Made by a program: the position numbers and the translations under genes. Below the pieces are notes generated by a model. It did not search any database and had not been told where the DNA came from. It was given only the letters and a program-made list of their open reading frames with translations. From Desulfovibrio sp. (GTDB lineage: Bacteria; Desulfobacterota; Desulfovibrionia; Desulfovibrionales; Desulfovibrionaceae), in NCBI GenBank assembly GCA_024683955.1, contig JAIKXS010000010.1, forward strand, positions 1-64,000: DNA of 64,000 nucleotides, given 5' to 3'. Of the stretch, positions 35,251 through 44,631 are shown piece after piece; the stretch's first letter is position 1, and every line of letters begins with the position of its first letter.

Positions 35251-36066
35251 ATGGACAGACAAGAACTCATCGCCCTTATCGAAGGGTACTGCCCGCCCGG
35301 AAACGCCGCCTCTTGGGACCGTTCGGGCATTCAGATTCACGCAGAACACAAGGACATTCTTTCTCTTGCCGTGGCGCTTGATCCCACGCCGGAAACTATC
35401 GGGAGCGCCATAGCGCACGGGGCGGACGCCGTTCTGACCCATCATCCCCTCTCCCTCTCCCCCGGTCTTCCGGACAAAGACGGTCCCTATTTCCGCGTGC
35501 TGAAAAAAGCCCTTGCTGCTGACATCCTGCTCTACGCGGCCCACACGACCCTGGACACCAATCTCAACGGGCCTGCGGGCTTTCTGGCCGATGCCTTTTC
35601 TCTGCAAGACCGTGCCCCCCTTGAGACGATTGACGGCGTTCCCCCGTCTCTTCCTCCTTCGAAAGAGCCCCTTTTGGGCTACGGCCTTTCCGGCACCCTT
35701 GAAAAACCTCTCCCCCGTGAAGAATTTCTCGCCCGGCTGAACAGCATCTTTCCCGTTCAAACGGCAACACTTGTGGGCACTCTTCCCAAAACCATCACCC
35801 GCATGGCTTACTGCACGGGATCCGGTGCCTCCCTTATTTCAGCGGCAAGAGAAGCAGGGGCCGATGTTTATATCACCGGAGACGTCAAATACCACGCTGC
35901 CCTTGATGAGATGACGGGGCCCATGGCCATTTGTGACGTGGGACATCACGCACCCGAAGAAGCCATGATAAAGGTTTTCGGAGACCTTCTCGCGGCGGCT
36001 CTTCCCGTGCCCGTGACGGTACTTCCCTCAACATCCCCCTTTACACCGCTTTTTTCCACGCTGTAA
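35251..36066 (+). CDS. Nif3-like dinuclear metal centre protein
   Basis: The Nif3/YbgI/DUF34 family binds two metal ions in a toroidal hexamer. The ligands are visible: SWDRSGIQI near the N-terminus, VLTHHPLSL, YAAHTTLDTN, and near the C-terminus TGDVKYHAA and DVGHHAPEE. Members are linked to GTP cyclohydrolase I type 2-like or metal-homeostasis roles, but the substrate is not firmly established. The 271-residue length matches the short form without the PII-like insert. It is followed after about 90 bases by the zinc-ribbon gene, a pairing common in many bacteria. Confidence 0.92.
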   Translation: MDRQELIALIEGYCPPGNAASWDRSGIQIHAEHKDILSLAVALDPTPETIGSAIAHGADAVLTHHPLSLSPGLPDKDGPYFRVLKKALAADILLYAAHTTLDTNLNGPAGFLADAFSLQDRAPLETIDGVPPSLPPSKEPLLGYGLSGTLEKPLPREEFLARLNSIFPVQTATLVGTLPKTITRMAYCTGSGASLISAAREAGADVYITGDVKYHAALDEMTGPMAICDVGHHAPEEAMIKVFGDLLAAALPVPVTVLPSTSPFTPLFSTL

Positions 36067-36154
36067 TCAGGAGCCCGCACCGTCTCGGGACCGTATTTTT
36101 GCACACAAATTTTTGCATACAAAATAACCCATATATTTTTGAGGAGCAGGACTT

Positions 36155-37090
36155 ATGAGCGTCATCTATCTTGCAGAAATAAAACAACTGATCGAACTTC
36201 AAAAAGTCGATGACGAGCGCTTTGCCACACGTCAGATTTTGGAGAACGCGCCGGAAGAGATCGCGCAGCTGCGTAAGAAGTACGAAAGCGTTGAACGCCG
36301 CAGGGATCACATCCTCGATAAAATCACCCATCTGAACGAACAGTCAAAACGTCTTTCAAGCGAGCTCTCCGACGATTCGGCCAAAATCAAGAAAAGCAAA
36401 ACAAAACTGATGCAGGCCGAAAACACCCGTGAATACCAGGCAATGGTCCGCGAGGTGGACAATATGGAAAAAAGTTCCTCCACGCGGGAGGAGGAAAAAA
36501 CCGCCCTCGAGGATGAACTCAAGAACCAGAACGTCCTGCTCACGGAAATCGACAAAGAATACACTGCCCTCAAGAGCGAACTCGAAGTCAAGGAAGGCGG
36601 GCTCGCCGAAAAAATCGAAAAGACGGAAGCTCTGCTTACAACCCTTGACGCACGGCGCGCCGAATCCAGCAAGAGTATTTCAACACCCGTTTTCCAACGC
36701 TACGAATTTATCCGCAAACGTCTTGATCATCCTGTCATTGTGGCCATAAAGGACGGGGTCTGCACGGGCTGCCACATAGCCGTCCCCCCGCAGGTTTTCA
36801 TCGAACTTCAGCGCGGCCAGCAGATCATGAGCTGTCCCAACTGCCAGCGTCTCATTTTCTGGGACAAGCACTTTGAAGAGGAAGACACGCCCGTGGCAGC
36901 GCCCGAAAATGCCGAAGAACAGACCGAAACAACGGAAAACACCGTCGATAAAGCCGAGAAAAACGATTCGACGAAACGCCGCGTGAAGAAGGCAAGGACC
37001 GAGGACGAGAAGGGGCAGGATGCTGAGACTGACGCGGCTGACACGAACGCTTCTGAAGAAGCCGCCGGCGCTGATTCTGAAGAGGCGTAG
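36155..37090 (+). CDS. CT398-like coiled-coil zinc-ribbon protein with acidic tail
   Basis: The 311-residue protein has a long helical hairpin coiled coil at about 5-180 (LRKKYESVERRRDHILDKI, LKSELEVKEGG) and then a C4 zinc ribbon (CTGCHIAVPPQV, MSCPNCQRLIFW). This is the architecture of the C4-type zinc-ribbon family of chlamydial CT398 (CdsZ) and its homologues, sometimes linked to secretion or sigma-54 functions. After residue 245 comes an unusual 65-residue extension rich in Glu, Ala, Thr and Asp with a basic patch (KRRVKKART). GAGGAGC precedes the ATG. rnpB begins 27 bases after the stop. Confidence 0.88.
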   Translation: MSVIYLAEIKQLIELQKVDDERFATRQILENAPEEIAQLRKKYESVERRRDHILDKITHLNEQSKRLSSELSDDSAKIKKSKTKLMQAENTREYQAMVREVDNMEKSSSTREEEKTALEDELKNQNVLLTEIDKEYTALKSELEVKEGGLAEKIEKTEALLTTLDARRAESSKSISTPVFQRYEFIRKRLDHPVIVAIKDGVCTGCHIAVPPQVFIELQRGQQIMSCPNCQRLIFWDKHFEEEDTPVAAPENAEEQTETTENTVDKAEKNDSTKRRVKKARTEDEKGQDAETDAADTNASEEAAGADSEEA

Positions 37091-37117
37091 GGTCTTTCGT
37101 TCTCCGAACGTCTCCAA

Positions 37118-37451
37118 CGAGTTGAACGAACCGTCGCTGCGACAGAATGTCGGAGAGGAAAGTCCGGGCTCAGCAGGGCAGGACGCTGGGCAACACCCAG
37201 AGGGGGTGACCCCTGGAAAGCGCAACAGAAAGTAAACCGCCGCATCCGCGGTAAGGGTGAAAGGGTGGGGCAAGAGCCCACCAGAGGATACGGTGACGTA
37301 TTCTGCTAGGCATACCCCGTCATGAGCAAGACCAAGTAGGAAAGGGGCCGGCCCGGCCGTAACCTTTCGGGTAGGTTGCTTGAGGGCACGGGTAACCGTG
37401 CTCCTAGATGAATGACGGTTCTCGACAGAACCCGGCTTACAGTTCGACTCG
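37118..37451 (+). ncRNA. rnpB: RNase P RNA, bacterial type A
   Basis: The catalytic RNA that trims tRNA 5' ends. Conserved blocks are in order: GAGGAAAGTCCGGGCTC, CAGGGCAGGACGCTGGG-like P-region, ACAGAAAGTAAACCGCC (universal ACAGAAA), GGTAAGGGTGAAA, and the 3' part ATGAATGACGG with ACAGAACCCGGCTTACAG. The ends are set by the P1 stem CGAGTTGAAC pairing with GTTCGACTCG (one G-U). Length is about 334 bases. It lies between the zinc-ribbon gene and ispDF. Confidence 0.95.
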
Positions 37452-37456
37452 TTTGC

Positions 37457-37487
37457 TTCAAAGGCCCCCGCGGAGGGGGCCTTTGAA
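37457..37487 (+). terminator. Hairpin terminating rnpB
   Basis: TTCAAAGGCCCCC pairs perfectly with GGGGGCCTTTGAA across a short loop. A clean T-run does not follow, but the position just after P1 of rnpB makes termination or 3'-end formation likely. Confidence 0.6.
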
Positions 37488-37544
37488 AAACCTTTACGGA
37501 CGCCTTCATATCTGCAAAACCACAGAAAACGCAGAAGATGCCTT

Positions 37545-38774
37545 ATGAAAAATTCCCTGACCGAGTCCGCACAACACCCCGCACCGACCCTGCCGGATGC
37601 CTGCGTCTGGGGGGTTGTCGTCGCTGCCGGGCTCGGGACACGCATGGGGGAGGGGCGTGAACCCAAACAGTTTCTGCTTCTCGACGGAAGACCCCTCTAC
37701 TGGCGAAGCATCTCTGTCATGGCGTCGTGTCCGGACATACGGGGCATCGTCCTTGTTTTACCGAAGGACTTTGTCTCAAGGGAGGAGGAGCGGATCCGCG
37801 AATTCTCCAGGGAGACCCCGCCCGGGATTCCGCTTCTCCTCACGGAAGGAGGGGCATCACGGAAGGACTCCGTCCGTCTGGGACTCGAACGGCTTCCCCA
37901 TGAATGCACCCACGTCCTCATCCACGACGGAGCGCGCCCCTTTCTTTCTGCAGGCCTTATACACGCTCTTGTGGAGGAACTTCGTTCCGGAAAGAACGCG
38001 GTCATCCCGGCCGTCCCCGTTAACGACACCATAAAACGGGTACGTTACGGGCAGGTTCTGGAAACACCGGACCGGGAGGAACTCCTTGCCGTTCAGACAC
38101 CGCAGGCATTTGAAAAAAACGCGATTCTGAAGGCCCATGAGACCCTGGAGGGATCGTTTACCGACGACGCCTCCATGCTCGAAGTCCTGGGGGAAAAAGT
38201 TTATACTATTCCCGGGGACGGCAGAAACAACAAAATAACCTATCCCTCGGACCTTTCTGCGATTATGGAAGAGAAAACCCCCAGACTGACCGTTGGTCAG
38301 GGCTATGACGTTCACCGTTTCGGCGGAACCCGTCCCGTCGTGCTTGGCGGGGTGCCCATTCCCTCAGGGGAGGCCATCCAGGCCCATTCAGACGGCGACG
38401 TCCTTCTTCACGCCCTTATGGACGCCCTCCTCGGTGCGGCCGGTCTTGGGGATATAGGGGAACATTTTCCGGACAGCGATCCGCGCTTTGCCGGTATTTC
38501 CTCTTCGCTTCTTCTTGACCACGTTCTGACCCTTCTGAGGGAAAAAGGGATCGTTCCCTGCCATATTGACGGCACAGTCATCTGTGAACGCCCGAAAATA
38601 GCTCCTCACCGCGACGCCATCCGTGCCAACATCGCCCGTCTTCTCTCCCTTCCGAAAGACGCCGTAAATATCAAAGCCACCACAGAAGAGGGCCTTGGTT
38701 TCACGGGACGAAAAGAGGGGATCAAAGCGCTTTGCGTGGCACTGTGCAAAGGAATGGGGCACAAGCATGCCTGA
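37545..38774 (+). CDS. ispDF: Bifunctional IspDF of the MEP isoprenoid pathway
   Basis: The 409-residue fusion catalyses cytidylyl transfer to MEP (IspD) and cyclisation to MEcPP (IspF). IspD spans about 22-235 with VVAAGLGTRMG, GGASRKDSVRLGL, HVLIHDGARPF and AVQTPQAF. IspF spans about 247-405 with VGQGYDVHRFG (metal-binding D-x-H), AHSDGDVLLHALMDALLGA, GDIGEHFPDSDP and TTEEGLGFTGR. IspDF fusions occur in epsilon- and alphaproteobacteria and Desulfovibrio. A second MEP gene, dxs, lies at 63.3 kb. Skipping IspE in the physical fusion is the known paradox of this family. Confidence 0.96.
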   Translation: MKNSLTESAQHPAPTLPDACVWGVVVAAGLGTRMGEGREPKQFLLLDGRPLYWRSISVMASCPDIRGIVLVLPKDFVSREEERIREFSRETPPGIPLLLTEGGASRKDSVRLGLERLPHECTHVLIHDGARPFLSAGLIHALVEELRSGKNAVIPAVPVNDTIKRVRYGQVLETPDREELLAVQTPQAFEKNAILKAHETLEGSFTDDASMLEVLGEKVYTIPGDGRNNKITYPSDLSAIMEEKTPRLTVGQGYDVHRFGGTRPVVLGGVPIPSGEAIQAHSDGDVLLHALMDALLGAAGLGDIGEHFPDSDPRFAGISSSLLLDHVLTLLREKGIVPCHIDGTVICERPKIAPHRDAIRANIARLLSLPKDAVNIKATTEEGLGFTGRKEGIKALCVALCKGMGHKHA

Positions 38775-38843
38775 TCCGGGTGACTATCACCCTAATCCTG
38801 TTTCCTCCCACCCGACAAGACGGCTCAAGCCGTTGGAGATTTT

Positions 38844-40547
38844 ATGACCGCTTTTTCCAAACCGTGGCTTGGCCACTACTCGACGTTCATGCAGAATGAA
38901 ACCATTGAGCCGTGGGACCGTCCTCTCTTTGACCTCCTTGACGAAGCGGCGTTGGAATATCCGGACCGGGAGGCCATCCTCTACGAAAAGACAGCCATCC
39001 GCTATGCGGACCTCAAGCAGAAAGCCGAACAGTTCGCGGCGGCCCTTCAGGCACGGGGATTCAAGCAGGGCGACCGCATTGCCCTCATGCTCCCAAACCT
39101 TCCACAGATGATCATCGCTTTCTGGGGTGCTGCCAAGGCCGGCGGCGTCATTGTCATGATGAACCCCCTCTACAGGGAAAAGGAAATTCTCGACAATCTC
39201 AACAACGCCGGAGCCGAGTACATTGTGCTCGAAGAGAACAGCTGGCCCCGCATAGACGCGCTGAGAACAAAACTGCCCCTCCACACCTATATCACGACAA
39301 AGGCCATTGACTGCGAAGGCTTTGCCCAAAAAATTCTGAAGCGCCTCACGCAGAAAAGCGGTGACGTCCGTGTGCCGCACGACGGAAAAGACATCTTCTC
39401 CTGGTCCCAGTTCATGGCTCAGGGTACGGACTACAGGCCCCCCTCTGACATCAACGGAGAGTCCCCCCTCCTTTTACAGTATACGGGCGGCACAACAGGC
39501 ACCTCAAAGGGTGTCATCCTCACCCACGGCAACATGGGAAGCAATGCGAGACAGGTCCAGACATTCTTCTCCCTCCAGTCAAAGGACGCCCACATTTTTC
39601 TCTGTATCCTGCCGTTTTTCCATGTTTACGGGCTGAGTCTGGGGCTTGTGCAGCCCTGTATTGTGGCCGGCAAGGCCATCCCCGTCCCCCACTTTGATCC
39701 GCGCGAAACACTGCGAATCATCGAGGAGTACAAACCAAGCATCTTCCCGAGCGCCCCGGCCATGTTCATCTCGCTCCTGCAGCAAAAGGAACTCGCCAAC
39801 TACGACCTTAAAAGCATCAAGATCTGCCTCTCCGGATCAGCCCCCCTGCCGGAAGACATCTATAAACGCTTCCAGGCGGTGACGGGAGCCTCCATCGCCG
39901 AGGGCTACGGCCTGACCGAAGCCTCCCCTGTGACCCACTTCACCCCCCTTGGCGCCGAAGGCACCCGCAAATGCTCCATAGGCATTCCTCTTCCCGGCAC
40001 CGACGCACGCATTGTGGACATGGTTGGCGGCGCCCTGACCCTTGAACCCGGCAAACGCGGGGAACTTGTCATACGGGGTCCCCAGGTCATGAAGGGCTAT
40101 CTGAACCAGCCGGACGAAACGGCAAGTGCTCTCAGAAACGGATGGCTCTACACCGGCGATATTGCCATGATGGATGAAGACGGCTATTTTTATATCGTGG
40201 ACCGGAAAAAAGACATGGCCATTGTAGGCGGCTACAATGTTTTTCCCCGGGAAGTGGACGAAGTGCTCATGGAGCACCCGAGCATACGCGAGGCCGTTTG
40301 TGTGGGACTTGCCGATCCACTGCGGGGCGAGATTCTCAAGGCCTATATTGTCCTCGAGGAAGGCAAGAGCCTGACCAAGAGCGAAGTTGTGGCCTACTGC
40401 CGTACAAAGCTCGCCTCCTACAAGGTGCCCCGTCAGGTGGAATTCAGAGATGCCCTGCCCCGTTCCGTTGTCGGAAAGATCCTGCGTCGCATCCTGCTCG
40501 ATGAGGAAACGGCAAAAACCAAGCAAAAAAACACGGTGGCAAAGTAA
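38844..40547 (+). CDS. Long-chain fatty-acid-CoA ligase (AMP-forming)
   Basis: The adenylate-forming enzyme activates fatty acids to acyl-CoA. Core motifs are present: YTGGTTGTSKGVILTH (P-loop, A3), YGLTEASPVTHF (A5), GWLYTGDIAMMDEDGYFYIV (A7), DRKKDM (A8), and the C-terminal catalytic Lys in SVVGKILRRIL (A10). The 567-residue length matches FadD-type ligases. GGAG precedes the ATG. A gene of this type lies next to ispDF in D. vulgaris as I recall. It is probably part of phospholipid fatty-acid recycling; the exact chain length is not visible. Confidence 0.94.
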   Translation: MTAFSKPWLGHYSTFMQNETIEPWDRPLFDLLDEAALEYPDREAILYEKTAIRYADLKQKAEQFAAALQARGFKQGDRIALMLPNLPQMIIAFWGAAKAGGVIVMMNPLYREKEILDNLNNAGAEYIVLEENSWPRIDALRTKLPLHTYITTKAIDCEGFAQKILKRLTQKSGDVRVPHDGKDIFSWSQFMAQGTDYRPPSDINGESPLLLQYTGGTTGTSKGVILTHGNMGSNARQVQTFFSLQSKDAHIFLCILPFFHVYGLSLGLVQPCIVAGKAIPVPHFDPRETLRIIEEYKPSIFPSAPAMFISLLQQKELANYDLKSIKICLSGSAPLPEDIYKRFQAVTGASIAEGYGLTEASPVTHFTPLGAEGTRKCSIGIPLPGTDARIVDMVGGALTLEPGKRGELVIRGPQVMKGYLNQPDETASALRNGWLYTGDIAMMDEDGYFYIVDRKKDMAIVGGYNVFPREVDEVLMEHPSIREAVCVGLADPLRGEILKAYIVLEEGKSLTKSEVVAYCRTKLASYKVPRQVEFRDALPRSVVGKILRRILLDEETAKTKQKNTVAK

Positions 40548-41040
40548 TTGCATTAGTTATCAGCACAGCCGTCTGAAGTGGGAGTCTGCAGATACAGAAG
40601 CCTTGGACATTGCAACATGGGGAGACAGCGTTATGACATCCGGCCGTGGGACATGGTCATCTTCAGGCACGGGAGGGATGTCGCACAGGCGGTGTCACGG
40701 GTTCATAATACCATTGTTCCGGATGGATGCGGAATCCAATAACCTGAACGCCACGAGGACAGCAGTCCATCCGCCATTCCCTGTGTCAGCTGGAGTCTGA
40801 TTGCTAACGGCGGCTTATATAAGCATATTGTAAGTTTTTTCTGCGACGGGCATTTGCGCAAAACAAAATACATTGCCATACGCAAAGGCTTCCCGTATAA
40901 CCTTGATATCCATCCTTCCGCAAAACCAGGTTGGACAACAAGTAAGATACCGCTGCTCCCTGAAGCCTTTATCTGATGAGCCGGATCGTTTTTCTTGAGA
41001 AGACATCCCCACGCGTCCGCCACCTAAAGAGGATTTTCAC
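40548..41040. other. Gap of 493 bp, no gene seen
   Basis: Plus- and minus-strand ORFs here (40703-41023 minus is the longest) lack ribosome-binding sites and recognised motifs. The lower-GC second half contains the leader of the STAS gene. A -24/-12 signal was looked for and none fits. Confidence 0.4.
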
Positions 41041-41394
41041 ATGTATGCCGTAGAATCGCGTGTTCAGGGAAAAATGCTTATTGTACGTGTCACGGGAGAT
41101 ATTCTTCTGCCTATGGCCATCAATTTTCAGGAGGAACTCTGCTCGTGCGTCTACGCAAAACGGCTGCCGGAAGTAATCATTGATCTGAGCCAGATGGGCA
41201 GAATGGATAATGCGGCCCTTGGCGTTCTCGTGACCGCGAGCACCCTCTTCAGCAAACGCGGCATGCGTCTTTTTCTCTTCAATCCCGCGCAGCATATAGA
41301 AAAGTTGATTAAAGAGATCGGCATCGAAAAATTTTTCCCGATCTTCGCGACGGAAGATGAACTTTTAAACCATAAATTAAGCGACGCTGAGTGA
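41041..41394 (+). CDS. STAS-domain (anti-anti-sigma-like) protein lacking the usual phospho-Ser
   Basis: The 117-residue protein is a single STAS domain: RVQGKMLIVRVTGDI, then VIIDLSQMGRMDNAALGVLVTA, and a final helix VEKL-like region (HIEKLIKEIGIEKFFPIF) typical of SpoIIAA-like proteins. Canonical family members have D-S-S/G around the phosphorylated Ser, as in F-x-DSSGLG; here the site reads MDNAALG, so Asn and Ala replace the Ser pair. It may therefore be regulated in another way or act as a structural partner. No anti-sigma kinase or phosphatase is adjacent. It precedes the FapA-like gene by about 300 bases. Confidence 0.88.
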   Translation: MYAVESRVQGKMLIVRVTGDILLPMAINFQEELCSCVYAKRLPEVIIDLSQMGRMDNAALGVLVTASTLFSKRGMRLFLFNPAQHIEKLIKEIGIEKFFPIFATEDELLNHKLSDAE

Positions 41395-41699
41395 ACCGAA
41401 GTACAACGGGCGTGAAGCGTTACTGCAACCCGGCACAACACTCTTTCTGAAATTCATTACACAGAACAACTGAAATTATTTGCACCATCACTTAACAACC
41501 TTTTTTCCTATCATTTTCCGGTGTTACAATATTGATACAGCACTTTCGCACATCAGGAATGAGCATAGCTTGCAGCTTGACTGCAGCTGTACCACAGAGG
41601 AAAGAGGCTCTGCGGTACTCCTGCAAAAAAACTTGCCGTACAGGAGACGCACCTCCCAAAAATCAACACGGTCTGTCGTTCCTGTCATGAGGTTCTTCC
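41395..41699. other. Gap of 305 bp ahead of the FapA-like gene
   Basis: AT-richer than its surroundings. It should hold the promoter of the flagellar/glycan cluster, but I cannot fix a -35/-10 or -24/-12 pair. No plausible gene is seen. Confidence 0.35.
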
Positions 41700-42839
41700 T
41701 TGCGCTACTATCTGCAACACTTTTTTGATCCAGATTTTGACCATCTGAACCGGAAGCCGGACGTCAACGCGGTCAAGATGAACACCATGGATCTCTTCAA
41801 CCTTGGTTACGTGCAGAACGTCATCAAGGGACAGATATTGGCGCAAATTCTACCGCTAGACGCCATCACGTCACCTCCCGACCCCCGCTATATTCTCAAC
41901 ACAGTGGACTTTCCCGCCGGACAGAACACCTATATAGATCCGGAATACCCCCAGTACCTCCTCTCCTCCGTAAACGGCTACGTCTTCTATAACGAGGGAC
42001 GTATCACGGTGAAGGCGCTGCTCAACGTCCGCCAGGACGTGAGCTTTCATACGGGCAACATCAATTTTGTGGGCGACATGGCCGTCCATGGCGCCGTGCG
42101 CTCCGGCTTTTCCATCCTCGCAAACAACGTCCGCATCTCGGGTCTTGTGGAAGGGGGAATCGCCCATTCGGGCTCCAATATGCTCGTCGATGGCGGCGTA
42201 CGGGGCAATTCAAGCGATCACTGCCTCGTGGATTCGGGGGGAAAGCTCCTCATCAACTTCATCGAAAAGGCGGAAGCCCGTGCGCGGGGCAATATCGTCA
42301 TCAACAAGTACTGCCTCTACAGCACGGTCTATGCCGGCAACAACATACTGGTCAAGGAACAGCTCTACGGCGGCACGGTCAACGTCTTTTCAAGCATCTA
42401 TGTTGGAAAGCAGCTCGGCAATAAGGCGGGCATTCCAACAGTCATCTACATCGGCTATGACCCGCTCACCATACGACGCATGGAAAAGCTTGAGGGATTC
42501 ATCGCCTCCCTCACGCAGCGGATCATGCACCTCAAGGCCATCACAAAAAAGCTTCCGCCCGACGCCAACGAGCAGACCCTGAAGCTCCAGAAATTCCTTG
42601 CCCAGCGCCAGAATATCATCAACCAGCGCGCGGACATCGCCAATAAGCTTATCAAGGACGAAAAGACCATACAGAACTGCCGGCTGATTGTGCCGGGCAT
42701 CACGTATCCGGGCGTTGAAATTTCCATCGGCCGCTATTTCTTCTCAGTGGAAAAGGTTTACGAAAACGTGGTCTTCCGCCTTGTGGACAACGAAATCCGT
42801 CCGGAAGCCATAAGCTCCCTGCAGCCAACACTGCGCTGA
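41700..42839 (+). CDS. FapA-like (DUF342) protein
   Basis: The 379-residue protein matches the FapA/DUF342 type. A right-handed beta-helix made of short repeats fills the middle (VHGAVRSGFSILANNVRISG, EGGIAHSGSNMLVDGGVRG, NSSDHCLVDSGG). A coiled-coil segment follows at about 260-320 (KLEGFIASLTQRIMHLKAI, LAQRQNIINQRADIANKL), then a C-terminal strand region (YPGVEISIGRYFFSVEK). The family affects flagellar assembly in Vibrio. The start is a TTG with AGG about 9 bases upstream; the first residues (YYLQHFFDPDFDHL) look genuine, so the later ATG at codon 27 is less likely. It opens the cluster running to flgD. Confidence 0.82.
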   Translation: MRYYLQHFFDPDFDHLNRKPDVNAVKMNTMDLFNLGYVQNVIKGQILAQILPLDAITSPPDPRYILNTVDFPAGQNTYIDPEYPQYLLSSVNGYVFYNEGRITVKALLNVRQDVSFHTGNINFVGDMAVHGAVRSGFSILANNVRISGLVEGGIAHSGSNMLVDGGVRGNSSDHCLVDSGGKLLINFIEKAEARARGNIVINKYCLYSTVYAGNNILVKEQLYGGTVNVFSSIYVGKQLGNKAGIPTVIYIGYDPLTIRRMEKLEGFIASLTQRIMHLKAITKKLPPDANEQTLKLQKFLAQRQNIINQRADIANKLIKDEKTIQNCRLIVPGITYPGVEISIGRYFFSVEKVYENVVFRLVDNEIRPEAISSLQPTLR

Positions 42840-42904
42840 GTTCGTCCGCCCATACCCGCGCGAGCCCCAGCGGCGGTCCAACTTGACGCTTCTCCGGGAT
42901 CACT

Positions 42905-44608
42905 GTGCATACCTACTCCTTAACCCCGCTCGTTGACGATCAGCAGAACCTCATGGATATTGAGGCCAAAAGTCCGGGCCGCCGCTTCCTCCTGCTCGGT
43001 CCCAAGGGGCCGGCCCGCGAAGAGGCCATCATCACGCCATTTCTTCAGAAATACGCCGAGAACCCGCGACTCCTGCCGGTTCTGCTGGGCCTTGGCGTTG
43101 GCAGGGCTCTTGAATCCCTTCTCGAATCCTACGATGGTCCCATAGCCGTCCTTGATAACGAACACACGAAAAGCAGCGAACTCTGCCCGAAAACCCTCTC
43201 GCGTCTTCTGGCTTCAGGTAACGTCACCGTCATTTCCGCCCCCTCTTTTGAAGAAGCGAGGAACCGCCTGACCATCTGGCAGAAACAGCATGGGGACCGC
43301 CCTCTCTGCCCCCTCATCAACCCCTTCTACCAGCGTCTCGATCCCGCTTTCTACGGAGAAATCCGAAAAGTCCTGGAAGCGAGCAGCGCCTTTGATTTCT
43401 GGAACAAGGCCGTCCAGCCGCGCTTCACGACATCCACGCCACGTCTTCTGCTCCTGACAAGCAAGTATTTTCTCATGGGCGAAGTGCAGGCCGCCTGCAA
43501 GCGTCTCGGCATTCCCACAACCCTTATCACCATCGGTGACGAAGAAGTCGGCCAGGAACGTTTCGTCGAACAGATACTCCAGGCTGTCCTCCGTCATGCG
43601 CCCGACTTCTGCCTTACCCTGAACCACATGGGCGTTGACAGGGAAGGGGTGCTCATGGATCTTCTGGCACGATTGAAGCTGCCCCTTGCATCCTGGTTCG
43701 TGGACAATCCCCATCTCATCATCCACCTCTACACCCGTTGTATAAGCCCCTGGACATGCCTCTTTACCTTCGACAGCGACAATGTCGCATCCCTGAAAGA
43801 GATGGGATTTCCCCATGTCTACTACCTTCCGCTGGGAACCGATCCGCTCCGCTTCTCACCGGCGGCGGGCCAGGCTCCGGCAGCCTGGCGCTCGCGGCTC
43901 TCCTTTGTCGGCAACTCCATGCTTTACAAGGTCGGAGGACGCCTGAAAAAGGCCGATCTTCCAAAATCCCTGAAGATGGCCTTTCAGGAGGTTGCAACAG
44001 CCTACATACAGAGCAGCGAACGATCCGTCGCGGTCTTTTTGCAAGAGGCCTTTCCTGACCTCTACGCGATCTATGAGACACTCCCCGACAATGAGCAGAA
44101 GCTCGCCTACGAAACGGCCGTCACCTGGCAGGCCACACGGCGCTACCGCAACGACCTCGTCCGCCGCCTTCTCCCCTTTCATCCGACCATTGCGGGTGAC
44201 ACGGGCTGGGCCATTGAGTTCAGAAACGAGGCGGAACAGCCGCGCTATATGCCGGAGCTCAACTACTACGCGGAACTGCCTCTCTTCTACACCTGCCAGG
44301 ATATTTCCTTTAACTGCACAAGCCAGCAGATGAAGGGAGCCGTCAACCAGCGCATTTTCGACTGTCCTGCGGCGGGAGGCTTTGTCCTCACGGACTGGCG
44401 GGAGCAGATGGACGAACTCTTCACGCCCGAAGAAATGGCGGTCTACCGCGAAGCTGACGAAATCCCGGACAAAATCCGGTTTTTCCTCTCCCATGAGCAT
44501 GAACGAAAAGCCATGGCCGCCCGCGCAAGAAAACGTGTCCTCGCCTGTCACACCTGGGAAGCGCGTCTGAACATTCTGATTCACCGCATGCGCGAAATTT
44601 ACGGCTGA
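42905..44608 (+). CDS. CgeB-like glycosyltransferase
   Basis: The 567-residue protein has an N-terminal domain with a central nucleotide-fold strand ([26 protein letters not shown]), a middle domain ([33 protein letters not shown]), and a C-terminal GT-B-like half ([37 protein letters not shown] trimmed here to [13 protein letters not shown]). The final block, with R-x-F-D-C/A-PA-AGGF and a downstream helix that ends in a Y, is characteristic of DUF3880/CgeB-type transferases. These often act in spore-coat or flagellin glycan building. The start is a GTG at 42905. Confidence 0.8.
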   Translation: MHTYSLTPLVDDQQNLMDIEAKSPGRRFLLLGPKGPAREEAIITPFLQKYAENPRLLPVLLGLGVGRALESLLESYDGPIAVLDNEHTKSSELCPKTLSRLLASGNVTVISAPSFEEARNRLTIWQKQHGDRPLCPLINPFYQRLDPAFYGEIRKVLEASSAFDFWNKAVQPRFTTSTPRLLLLTSKYFLMGEVQAACKRLGIPTTLITIGDEEVGQERFVEQILQAVLRHAPDFCLTLNHMGVDREGVLMDLLARLKLPLASWFVDNPHLIIHLYTRCISPWTCLFTFDSDNVASLKEMGFPHVYYLPLGTDPLRFSPAAGQAPAAWRSRLSFVGNSMLYKVGGRLKKADLPKSLKMAFQEVATAYIQSSERSVAVFLQEAFPDLYAIYETLPDNEQKLAYETAVTWQATRRYRNDLVRRLLPFHPTIAGDTGWAIEFRNEAEQPRYMPELNYYAELPLFYTCQDISFNCTSQQMKGAVNQRIFDCPAAGGFVLTDWREQMDELFTPEEMAVYREADEIPDKIRFFLSHEHERKAMAARARKRVLACHTWEARLNILIHRMREIYG

Positions 44609-44631
44609 TAACGCCCAAAGGACCTTGCCCC

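Noticed and set aside
37118-37451. tRNA-like GTTCGA stretch
   Set aside because: It is the 3' P1 strand of rnpB, not a T-loop.
36680-37666. 328-residue minus-strand ORF
   Set aside because: It crosses rnpB and runs antisense to the zinc-ribbon gene.
41480-41728. Sigma-54 site before the FapA-like gene
   Set aside because: GG and GC elements exist but are 14 bases apart, not 10.
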